Assembly (NCBI RefSeq): GCF_028369105.1
Contig: NZ_JAQNDO010000001.1
Span: forward strand, 10,510,501-10,574,500
Direction: 5' to 3'
DNA from: Polyangium mundeleinium
Lineage (GTDB): Bacteria > Myxococcota_A > Polyangia > Polyangiales > Polyangiaceae
DNA length: 64,000 nt
Under the pieces are notes generated by a model, which was given only the letters and a program-made list of their open reading frames with translations, was not told the DNA's origin and did not search any database. Position 1 is the stretch's first letter; the number at the start of each line of letters is the position of its first letter. Below are positions 49,885 to 59,300 of the stretch, one piece after another. A program made the translations under genes and the position numbers.

Positions 49885-52800
49885 TGCTGCCTCGCGATCA
49901 AGCGAGCTTCCACGCGCGTGGAGGCGTCCGCCTCGGTCGACGGGCCCGAAGGCGTCTCCCCGAATGCGTCGCGCGAGGTGAATTGCGCGATGAGGCGTCG
50001 CAGCGACGAAAGGACCCTTTCCGCGATCCGCTCCACCGTCGATTCTTCGTACATCGCGGGGCTGTAGCTCCATGTGAACCGCAGGCGCCCGTGCATCACG
50101 ATGCCACTCAATACGAGCTCATGAAACAACGCCATGTTCGGGCTCGCGCTCGTGTGCTCCGTCCCCGCGAACTCCCAGGTCGAGCCCGCCTCATGCTGCC
50201 CGAGATAGTTGAACAGCATCGGCATTGACACGGTGAGCGACGCGCGTACGGCCTCGTCCGGGTGCGCATACCGCAGCCATCCGTATCCCACGCCCCGTGC
50301 TGGCATGGACCGGAGCTGCTCCTTCACACCATTCAGCAGCGCAGCCGGATCGCCCCCCGGAGGCACGCGCAGCGAGAGCGGGAACAGCGACGAGAACCAC
50401 CCCACGGTGCGGGACACGTCGACGTCCTCCACCACGGGCTCGCGACCATGATGCTGCAATGCCACGCAGACCGTATCTGTCTCGGAGGACGCGCTCAATC
50501 CTTCTGCGAGCGCCGATAGCAGGACCGCATGGATCTCCGTTCCACGACCCGAACCCACGTCGTGGAGGAGTGCACTGGTCTCTGCCGCCGACAGCTCCAC
50601 CTCCAGGGTGCGGCTATCGCCGAAGGTCCCCACCGCGCCGTCGCGGTCCCGCGCGCCCGGCGTAACGCTGCGAGCGCATTGCGCCTGCCAGTACGCGAGT
50701 TCCTCCGACAGACCGCCGCCGCCGACAAACGCGTGCAATCGCTCGGACCACTGGCGAAGGGATGTCGTCTTGGGTCCGAGATCCGGCGTCCGCCCAGCGA
50801 TCAGCGCATCGCAGGCGCGCTCTACGTCCTCGCACACGATGCGCCATGACACGATGTCCGTGACGAGGTGATGCATGGCGATGAGCAACCGCGTCCCACA
50901 TTCACCCATCTCCAGCCACGCAGCGCGGAGAATCGGGCCGCTGGACAGATTCATACCCCGTTGCAGGACCTCCGCTGCCTTCTTCACGGCGGCATCGCGG
51001 GCCGAGGGCGGAAGCGCCGACAGGTCCACCCGCTCGAGCACCAGGGTCGCCCCCTCCTCGTACGTCTGCACCCACCCGGCGTTGGTGCGACGATACCGAA
51101 GCCGCAATGCGTCGTGCTGCTCCGCGAGGATCCGCAGCGCCTCTGCGGCGATCTCCGGCGATAGCGCGGGCGGCGGCGTCCACGACATCGCCGGGCTGAA
51201 GTGATGAGCGTCTTCGGGATCTCTATCCAGGAACCAGTGCTGGATCGGCGTCAGCGGGACCGTCCCGGTCACGGCGCCCTGCTCCGCGAGGACCGCGCTT
51301 TCCCTGCGCGCCGCCTGCGCGAGCTGCGCCACCGTCTGGTGCGCGAAAAGATCGCGCACGGTCAGGTGGAGGCCAGCTTGTTTGGCGCGGCCTATCACCT
51401 GGATCGCGAGGATCGAGTCCCCTCCGAGCGTGAAGAAGTTATCGTGGATCCCGACGGGCGAGAAATGCAGCACCTGCGACCACAGCTCGGCGAGCGCGCG
51501 CTCCGTCTCGGTCCGCGGCGCCACGTACGAGGTCTCCACCGCGCTACGCGTCATCTCCGGTGCCGGCAGCGCCTTGCGGTCCACCTTGCCGCTGGGATTC
51601 AGCGGCAGCGCCGCCAGCCGCACGAATACAGAGGGGACCATGTACGCGGGCAGCGAGGCCTGCATGTGCTCGCGCAGCGTGCCCTCCGAACATTCGCCTT
51701 CCCCGACCACCACGTACGCGACCAGCCGCTTGTCGTCGGCTGCGTACGCCCAGGCAACCACAGCGCACGCTCGCACCGCCGGATGGGACGACAGCACCGC
51801 CTCGATCTCGCCGAGCTCGATGCGGAAGCCCCGGATCTTCACCTGGTGATCAATACGCCCGAGGAACTCCAGCTCTCCGTTCGTGTCCCATCGGGCGAGG
51901 TCACCCGTGCGATACATCCGCGCCCCGGGCACATTCGAGAACGGGTCGGGGACGAAGCGCTCCGCTGTCAATCCGGGGCGCGCCAGATAGCCGCGCGCGA
52001 GCCCGGCGCCCGCAATGTACAGCTCCCCAGGGATGCCCACCGGGACCTGCATCAGGTTTCGGTCGACCACATGGAGCTGCGTGTTGGCGATACCTCGGCC
52101 GATCCGGACGTAGCTCTGCTCGGCGTCGACGCGATATTGCGCAGACCAGATCGTCGTCTCCGTCGGCCCATACACGTTCCTGACCGTGGATGCCCGGAGT
52201 GCGAGCTTGGCCGCGAGATCCGGCGTCATTGCTTCTCCGCCGCACAGCACCTGCAGGGGCCTTCCCCCCTTCCAGCCTGCGTCGAGTACCATGCGCCACG
52301 TCGCAGGCGTCGCCTGCATCATCGTCGCGCGCTCCAGGGCTCTCACCAGCGCTTCCCCATTGCTCACGTCTTCCTGCGACGCAAGGTGGACCGAGGCCCC
52401 CCGAAGCAAGGGCATGAACAGCTCCAGCCCGGCGATATCGAAGGACAGCGACGTGACGGCCAGCATCGCGTCCTGGGGCCCGGCCCCCATCTCTTCGGCG
52501 AAATCGTGGAGCAGGTTCGTCAGCGCGCCGTGCAGAACCTGAACGCCTTTGGGCCTCCCGGTCGAGCCCGACGTATAGATGACATAAACCGCGTTTTCCG
52601 GCCCTATCTGGGCGCCGGGAGGCGTGAGCGGCAGCTCCCGCCAAGGGGGGGCGCTCGCATCGAGATGCACCGTCACGGCCTCGTGTGCAGGCAATCTGTC
52701 CTGCAGGCGCTCCTGGGTGAGCAGCACCGCGGGCCGAGCGTCTGTCAGCATGTAGGCCAGCCTCTCCCGCGGATAGCCGGCGTCGAGTGGCACGTACGCG

Positions 52801-55800
52801 CCACCCGCCTTCAGAATGCCGAGCAGCCCCACCACCATCTCCAGCGAACGCTCGACACATAGCCCCACCAGCACCTCCGAGCTCACGCCCAGCGCGCGCA
52901 GATGGTGGGCGAGCTGATTCGAGCGCTGGTCGAGCTCCCGGTAGGTGAGCTGCTGCTCGTTGAATACCAATGCCACCGCGTCGGGTGTCCGTGCGACCTG
53001 CTCCTCGAAGAGGCCGTGAATGCACTTGCCCTCGGGATACGCGGCCGCCGTATCGTTCCAGGCAGCGATCTGCCCGTGCTCCGCCTCGGTCAGGAAGGCA
53101 AGCTCGGACAGGGGTTTGTCAGGACGCGCCACCGCGCCGAGGAGCAAGGTGTGCAGGTGCTCGCCCAGCCGCTTCGCCGCGGCGTCGTCCACGCGCGTCG
53201 TGTCATAGGCAAGGTGGACGCTGGTCCCTTCCGCGTCACGGACCAGGGCGAACACCAGCGCGTTTTTCGCGGTTGTCACACCGGGGGACACCGCTTCGAG
53301 GAACGGCGACCACCCCGCCGCGGTCCCGGCGTGCGGCGCCGATACATCGAAGAGGAGCACGTCATACAGCGGGTTCTCATCGCCGTGCCTGGACAACCTC
53401 TGGTCCTGCACCACCACGTCGAACGGCAATGCCTGATGCTCGTGGACCTCCACGGACGTGCGCCTCGCAGTCGATAGCAGCTCGCCAAACGTCGGGTTTC
53501 CCGAAAGGTCGGTCCGCAGCACGACCGTGTTCGTGAAGAAGCCCAGGAGGCTTTCCGCGCCCGGCACCTCGCGATTCGCGATCACCGCCCCCAGCCCGAA
53601 GTCCTTCTGGCCGCTGTAACGCGACAGGACCGCCGTCAGGACCGCATACCACGCCATGAACGGCGTACAGCCGTGCTCACGCGCCAACGCATGCAGCGCG
53701 CTGCTCGCATGCGCTGGAATGCGGAGCATCACGCTCGCTTCGGGGCCTGGGCCGTCCCCCGCGGCGGGGCGAAGAATGGGCAACTGGAGTCGCGGCACGC
53801 CCGCGAGTTTGTCCTTCCAGTACGCACGCGACGCCCCGAACCCGCCTCCTGTCAGCGCATCCTGCTCCGACCGTGCATAGTCAGCGAACTGGTACGAAAG
53901 CCTCGGCAGATTCGCAGGCTCGCCGCGGCAGCACGCCTCGTACAACCGCGAGAGCTCGGAGAGAAGCACGCCGCTGGACCATTCGTCCGTGATGATGTGG
54001 TGTTGCAGGACGAGCACAACGTGGTGCTCAGCCGCCATGCTCACGATGAGCACTCGCGTCAGCGGTCCGGCTCCGAGGTCGAAATGAACCCCGATCTCGG
54101 CCTCCAGGAGCGCGTGCAAGGCGTCTTCCCGCGCCCCTTCGGGCAACGCCGAGACGTCCTCCACGCGCACCGGAATCGATACGCTCTCCACCACCACCCG
54201 CCTCGGCACGCCGTCCACCTCGGGATACGTCGTGCGCAGGATCTCCTGCCGCTCCGCGAGCAACGTCACGCTCCGGCGCAGCGCCGGCTCCGAGAGCGCG
54301 CCTCGAAGGACGAACATCTGCGGGACCTGGTACGACAGCGCCTCGGGCGAGAGTTTGTCGACGAACCACATCCGCCGCTCGGTCCCCGAGAGGCCGGCGT
54401 ACGCGGGATCGAGCTCGCCGCGCGGGGCGGGAGAGAGGGCGACCACGGGCGCCGAGCGCTTCTCCATCCCGTCCAGCGACGCTGCCAGGGCCGCCACCGT
54501 CGATTGCTGAAATAGCGTCGCCACGGTCAGCCCGAGCCCGAGCCGCGCTTTCACCGCGGACACGAGGCGCACCGCCAAAAGCGAATGGCCGCCGAGCAGG
54601 AAGAAGTCGTCGTGCGCGCCGATGGGCCGCACCTCGAGCAACTCTTCCCATAGGGCCACGAGCGCGCACTCCGTTTCGGTCCTCGGCGCCACGTACGAGG
54701 TCTCCGCGTCGCCGCGCGTCGCCTCGGGCGACGGCAGCGCCTTGCGGTCGACCTTGCCGTTCGCGGAGAGCGGCAGTTTGTCGAGGAACACGAACGCCGA
54801 CGGCACCATGTATTCCGGCAATTTCGCGCGGATCCACTCCCGCAAATCACCTGTCGTGCACGCGCCGTCCTTCACCACCACGTAGGCGACGATTCGCTTG
54901 TCCCCCGGCGCATCCTCACGCGCCACGACGACGCACGACCCCACCGCGGCGTGCGAGCAGAGCGCCGCCTCGATTTCGCCTGTCTCGACTCGGAACCCTC
55001 GGATCTTCACCTGGTGATCGGCGCGACCCAAAAACTCAAGCTCGCCGTCTTCGTTCCAGCGCGCGAGATCCCCGGTGCAGTACATCCGGGCGCCAAGCTC
55101 CTTCGAGAAAGGATCCGGGACAAACCGCTCCGCCGTCATGCCAGGACGATTCAGATAGCCACGCGCCAGGCCCACCCCCGCGAGGTGGATCTCCCCTGCC
55201 ATTCCTATGGGCACGGGCCGCTTGGCGCCATCGAGCACGTGGATCTGCACGCCGTGAACCGGTCGGCCGATCGAAAAACTCTCCGGCCGCTCTGGATCAA
55301 AATAAGCTTGCGCGCCGAAGATGCTGAACTCGGTAGGGCCGTAGGAGTTCAGCACGTTCCGGCCCTTCGCCCACTGCGCCGCGAGCGCGGGCGAGGTCGT
55401 GTCGCCCGCCAGCGTGATATGGCGCAGATGGGGTGCGCGACAGTTCAGCACCCGCAGCATCGCGGGCGGGATGAACGACACCGTGATCCCACGGTTCTCC
55501 AGGCACTCTGCAATGCCCTCGACCGCACCGGAGGCATTGCTCGGCAACACACACGCGGCGCCGTTGCACAGCGATATCATCCAGTCGATGATCGCTCCGT
55601 CGAACGCCACCGCTGCGCTCTGCAACACGCGATCGCTCGGATGGATCACGAAGTGCTCGCGCTGGAATGCCACACGCGCGGCCAGCCCCCGGTGTTCGTT
55701 GATCACCGGCTTGGGTTTGCCCGTGGAGCCTGAGGTGAACACCACGTAATTCGCATGCTCGGGCTTGACGCCGCTCTCGGGGGGAGCATCCGGCTGCGAC

Positions 55801-56327
55801 GCCCATTGCGTCGCGTCCGCGTCGAGCCGCACCATCGTCACACCGGACGCCGTGAACCGGTCCTCAAGGCTTTCGTGCGTCAGCAGCACCGGTGCCTGCG
55901 CTTCGGATAGCAGGAGCGAGAGCCTGTCCGCCGGATATGCCGGATCCAGCGGCACGAATGCGCCGCCTGCCTTCAGGATCCCGACCAGGCCCACCACCAT
56001 GTCGAACGACCGCTCCACGCACAGCGCCACGCGCACCTCGGGCCCAACGCCGAGAGAGCGAAGGTGGTGCGCCAGCCGGTTCGCCTGCGCCTCGAATTCA
56101 CCATAGCTGAGCTGCCGGCCGTCCTGCTCGAGGGCCACGGCCCCCGGCGCCTTCGCCGCCTGCTCCGCCATGAGCTCGTGAATGCACCGCGCGGCGGGGT
56201 CCACTTTGGGCGTGTCGTTCCACGCGGCGAGTTTTCCGTCTCCTCTTCGGTCAAGAGGTCCAAGTCCGACAAACGTTTGTCTGGGTGCGTCGCGGCATCC
56301 GTCACCACCGTCCGCAGATGCCCGCAC
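49872..56327 (-). CDS. NRPS, downstream part: A3-PCP-C-A4-PCP-E (after frameshift)
   Basis: True coding starts at about 56234, where the frame continues the upstream NRPS after a 1-nt deletion; residues before KLAAWNDTPK are out-of-frame noise. A3 (about 56230-54720) is almost identical to A1, specificity positions D-G-I-F-T-A-S-I-F-K, substrate not predictable by me. PCP3 has LLGGHSLLA. C4 (about 54400-53070) has HHIITDEWS. A4 (about 53030-51550) has FDIAGLE and positions D-I-L-Q-L-G-V-I-W-K, close to the known Gly code. PCP4 has LGGDSILA. The final E domain (about 51270-49960) keeps HHLVTDIVSWR. No thioesterase follows. It overlaps exporter 1 by 13 nt. Without frame repair this part may not be translated. 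Confidence 0.9.
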   Translation of the reverse strand: MRASADGGDGCRDAPRQTFVGLGPLDRRGDGKLAAWNDTPKVDPAARCIHELMAEQAAKAPGAVALEQDGRQLSYGEFEAQANRLAHHLRSLGVGPEVRVALCVERSFDMVVGLVGILKAGGAFVPLDPAYPADRLSLLLSEAQAPVLLTHESLEDRFTASGVTMVRLDADATQWASQPDAPPESGVKPEHANYVVFTSGSTGKPKPVINEHRGLAARVAFQREHFVIHPSDRVLQSAAVAFDGAIIDWMISLCNGAACVLPSNASGAVEGIAECLENRGITVSFIPPAMLRVLNCRAPHLRHITLAGDTTSPALAAQWAKGRNVLNSYGPTEFSIFGAQAYFDPERPESFSIGRPVHGVQIHVLDGAKRPVPIGMAGEIHLAGVGLARGYLNRPGMTAERFVPDPFSKELGARMYCTGDLARWNEDGELEFLGRADHQVKIRGFRVETGEIEAALCSHAAVGSCVVVAREDAPGDKRIVAYVVVKDGACTTGDLREWIRAKLPEYMVPSAFVFLDKLPLSANGKVDRKALPSPEATRGDAETSYVAPRTETECALVALWEELLEVRPIGAHDDFFLLGGHSLLAVRLVSAVKARLGLGLTVATLFQQSTVAALAASLDGMEKRSAPVVALSPAPRGELDPAYAGLSGTERRMWFVDKLSPEALSYQVPQMFVLRGALSEPALRRSVTLLAERQEILRTTYPEVDGVPRRVVVESVSIPVRVEDVSALPEGAREDALHALLEAEIGVHFDLGAGPLTRVLIVSMAAEHHVVLVLQHHIITDEWSSGVLLSELSRLYEACCRGEPANLPRLSYQFADYARSEQDALTGGGFGASRAYWKDKLAGVPRLQLPILRPAAGDGPGPEASVMLRIPAHASSALHALAREHGCTPFMAWYAVLTAVLSRYSGQKDFGLGAVIANREVPGAESLLGFFTNTVVLRTDLSGNPTFGELLSTARRTSVEVHEHQALPFDVVVQDQRLSRHGDENPLYDVLLFDVSAPHAGTAAGWSPFLEAVSPGVTTAKNALVFALVRDAEGTSVHLAYDTTRVDDAAAKRLGEHLHTLLLGAVARPDKPLSELAFLTEAEHGQIAAWNDTAAAYPEGKCIHGLFEEQVARTPDAVALVFNEQQLTYRELDQRSNQLAHHLRALGVSSEVLVGLCVERSLEMVVGLLGILKAGGAYVPLDAGYPRERLAYMLTDARPAVLLTQERLQDRLPAHEAVTVHLDASAPPWRELPLTPPGAQIGPENAVYVIYTSGSTGRPKGVQVLHGALTNLLHDFAEEMGAGPQDAMLAVTSLSFDIAGLELFMPLLRGASVHLASQEDVSNGEALVRALERATMMQATPATWRMVLDAGWKGGRPLQVLCGGEAMTPDLAAKLALRASTVRNVYGPTETTIWSAQYRVDAEQSYVRIGRGIANTQLHVVDRNLMQVPVGIPGELYIAGAGLARGYLARPGLTAERFVPDPFSNVPGARMYRTGDLARWDTNGELEFLGRIDHQVKIRGFRIELGEIEAVLSSHPAVRACAVVAWAYAADDKRLVAYVVVGEGECSEGTLREHMQASLPAYMVPSVFVRLAALPLNPSGKVDRKALPAPEMTRSAVETSYVAPRTETERALAELWSQVLHFSPVGIHDNFFTLGGDSILAIQVIGRAKQAGLHLTVRDLFAHQTVAQLAQAARRESAVLAEQGAVTGTVPLTPIQHWFLDRDPEDAHHFSPAMSWTPPPALSPEIAAEALRILAEQHDALRLRYRRTNAGWVQTYEEGATLVLERVDLSALPPSARDAAVKKAAEVLQRGMNLSSGPILRAAWLEMGECGTRLLIAMHHLVTDIVSWRIVCEDVERACDALIAGRTPDLGPKTTSLRQWSERLHAFVGGGGLSEELAYWQAQCARSVTPGARDRDGAVGTFGDSRTLEVELSAAETSALLHDVGSGRGTEIHAVLLSALAEGLSASSETDTVCVALQHHGREPVVEDVDVSRTVGWFSSLFPLSLRVPPGGDPAALLNGVKEQLRSMPARGVGYGWLRYAHPDEAVRASLTVSMPMLFNYLGQHEAGSTWEFAGTEHTSASPNMALFHELVLSGIVMHGRLRFTWSYSPAMYEESTVERIAERVLSSLRRLIAQFTSRDAFGETPSGPSTEADASTRVEARLIARQQCTS
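53500..54770. repeat. Diverged direct repeat over condensation domain C4 and its PCP
   Basis: Very similar to about 56660-57930 (offset about 3160 nt), including long identical runs around 53560-53660 and 56720-56820. It covers a PCP-C unit. Borders are approximate and substitutions are more frequent than in the A1/A3 repeat. Confidence 0.75.
54883..56291. repeat. Nearly identical 1.4 kb direct repeat over adenylation domain A3 (copy 1)
   Basis: Matches 62592-64000 at an offset of 7709 nt, with only a few differences seen: single substitutions near 55319, 55530 and at 56249, and one missing base after 56234. It covers almost the whole A domain core and the C-A linker. The match may continue beyond the right edge of the window. 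Confidence 0.9.
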
Positions 56328-59300
56328 AACCGCTCCGCTGCCGTGCGCGAGACACGCCTCGTGTCGTACAGGACCTCCACGACGGTCCCCTCGGCCGAGT
56401 GCTGCACGGACACGGCGAGCGCGTCCTTCGCCGTCGCCATGCCCTCGTGCACCGCCCCAAGGACGGGTGACCAGCCGGCCGTAGCTCCGGTGCTCGGCGA
56501 CGTCACCTCGAAGAAGGCCACGTCATACAGCGGGTTCTCTCCGGCCTGCCGCGAGAGCCCCTGATCCTGCACCACGATGTCGAACGGCAGCGCCTGGTGC
56601 TCGTACGCGTCCAGCGAAGTCCGCCGCGCACGCAAGAGCAGTTCGGCAAACGTCGGGTCTCCCGAGAGGTCGGTCCGCAGCACGACCGTGTTCGTGAAGA
56701 AGCCCAGGAGGCTTTCCGCGCCCGGCACCTCACGATTCGCGATCACCGCCCCCAGCCCGAAGTCCTTCTGGCCGCTGTAACGCGACAGGACCGCCGTCAG
56801 GACCGCATACCACGCCATGAACGGCGTACAGCTGTGCTCACGCGCCAGCGCATGCAGCGCGCTGCTCGCATATGCAGGAATGCGAAGCATCACGCTCGCT
56901 TCGGGGCCTGGGCCGTCCCCCGCGGCGGGGCGAAGAATGGGCAACTGGAGCCGCGGCACGCCCGCGAGTTTGTCTTTCCAATATGCACGCAACGCCCCGA
57001 ACCCGCCTCCCGTCAGCGCATCCTGCTCCGACCGTGCATAGTCGGCGAACTGGTACGAAAGCCCCGGCAGACTCGCAGGCTCGCCGCGGCAGCACGCCTC
57101 GTACAGCCGCGAGAGCTCGGAGAGCAGCACGCCGCTGGACCATTCATCCGTGATGATGTGGTGCTGCAGGACCAGCACGACATGGTGCTCAGCCGCGATC
57201 CTCACCACGAGCACCCGCGTCAGCGGTCCGGCTCCGAGATCGAAACGAACCCTGATCTCAGCATCCAGGAGCGCGCGCAAGGCGCCTTCCTGCCCCGCTT
57301 CGGGCAACGCCGAGACGTCCTCCACGCGCACCGGAATCGATACGCTCTCCACCACCACCCGCCTCGGCACGCCGTCCACCTCGGGATACGTCGTGCGCAG
57401 GATCTCCTGCCGCTCCGCCAGCAGCACCACGCTCTTTCGCAGCGCCGGCTCCGAGAGCGCGCCTCGAAGGACGAACATCTGCGGGACCTGGTACGACAGC
57501 GCCTCGGGTGAGAGTTTGTCGGCGAACCACGTCCGCCGCTCGGCCCCCGAGAGGTCGGCGTACGCGGGATCGGCTGCGCCGCGCGGGGCGGGAGAGAAGG
57601 CGGCCACGGGCGCCAATCGCTTCGCCATCCCGTCCAACGACGCCGCCAGGGCCGCCACCGTCGATTGCTGAAATAGCGTCACGACGCTCAGCTCGCGCCC
57701 GAGCCTCGCCTTCACCGCGGACATCATGCGTATCGCCAGGAGTGAATGGCCGCCGAGCAGGAAGAAGTCGTCGTGCGCGCCGATGGGCCGCACGTCGAGC
57801 AACTCTTCCCAAATGGCCACGAGCGCGCGCTCCGTCTCGGTCCGCGGCGCCACGTACGACGTCTCCGCCTCGCCGCGCGTCGCCTCGGGCGACGGCAGCG
57901 CCTTGCGGTCCACCTTGCCGCTCGGATTCAGCGGCAGCTCCGTCAGCCGCACGAACGCTGACGGCACCATATACTCCGGCAATGTCGCGCTCAGGTGCTC
58001 ACGCAATGCGCCCGGCGCCCACCCCTCCTCCGCTGCAACCACGTACCCCACCAGCCGCTTGTCGCCCGACGCGTCCTCCCGCGCCACCACCACGCTGCCG
58101 CGCACCGACCCGTGCGTCGCGAGCGCCGCCTCGATCTCGCCGAGCTCGATCCGGAACCCGCGGACCTTCACCTGGTGGTCGATGCGGCCCAGGAATTCAA
58201 GCTCCCCGTCCTCCCTCCAGCACGCCAGGTCGCCCGTGCGATACATCCGCACGCCCGCCTCGGGCGAAAACGGGTCTGGAACGAATCGCTCCGCCGTCAG
58301 CTCGGACCGATTCAGGTAGCCGCGAGCGAGCTGCACGCCCGACAGGTACAGCTCCCCCGCTACGCCCACGGGCACCGGGCGCAAATCGTCGTCGAGCACG
58401 TACGTGCGCGTGTTGTCGATCGGACGCCCGATCGGCACCGGCCCCTCCTCGTCCGCCCGGCAGGCGTGGCTCGTCACATCAATGGCCGCCTCCGTAGGGC
58501 CATACAGATTGTGGAGCTCGCCCTTGCTGCCCCCATACCAGGACCCACGCAAGTGCGCCGGCAGCGCCTCGCCGCTCGCGAACACCAGCCGCAGCGACGC
58601 GCGCTCCCGGGGCTCCGTCGCCGCCAGGAACACGCCGAACATCGACGGTACGAAATGCGACACCGTGACGCCGCGCTTCTCGATGAGCGCAGCGAGATAA
58701 CGCGGATCCTTGTGCCCCTCGGGCGCCGCAATCACCATGCGCGCGCCCTCCAAAAGCGGCCACCACAATTCCCAGCCCGACACGTCGAACGACAGCGGCG
58801 TCTTCTGCAAGACCGCGTCGCTCGCCTTCAGACCGTAGGCGCGCTGCATCCAGCGCAGGCGATTGTCGAGCCCGCGATGCGTGTTCAGCACACCTTTCGG
58901 CCGACCCGTCGAGCCTGAGGTGTAAATCACGTACATCGCATTGTCCGGCCCTACCTCCACGTCGGGCGGCGTGACCGGCTGCTCCTGCCAGCGGGCCGCG
59001 CCTGCATCGAGGTAGACCGTGACAACCTCATGCGCGGGCAGCCTCCCCTCCAGGCGCTCCTGGGTCAGCAGCACCGCCGGACGCGCGTCCATCAGCATGT
59101 AGGCCAGACGTTCCCGCGGATAGCCAGGGTCGAGCGGCACGTACGCGCCACCCGCCTTCAGAATGCCGAGCAGCCCCACCACCATCTCCAGCGAACGCTC
59201 GACGCACAGCCCGACCCGCACCTCCGGGCCCACGCACAGCCCGCGCAGGTGGTGGGCGAGCTGATTCGAGCGCTGGTCGAGCTCCCGATAGGTGAGCTCG

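Noticed and set aside
49872-50100. Thioesterase at the end of the NRPS
   Set aside because: After the E-domain motifs there are only about 30 residues to the stop, and no GxSxG motif.
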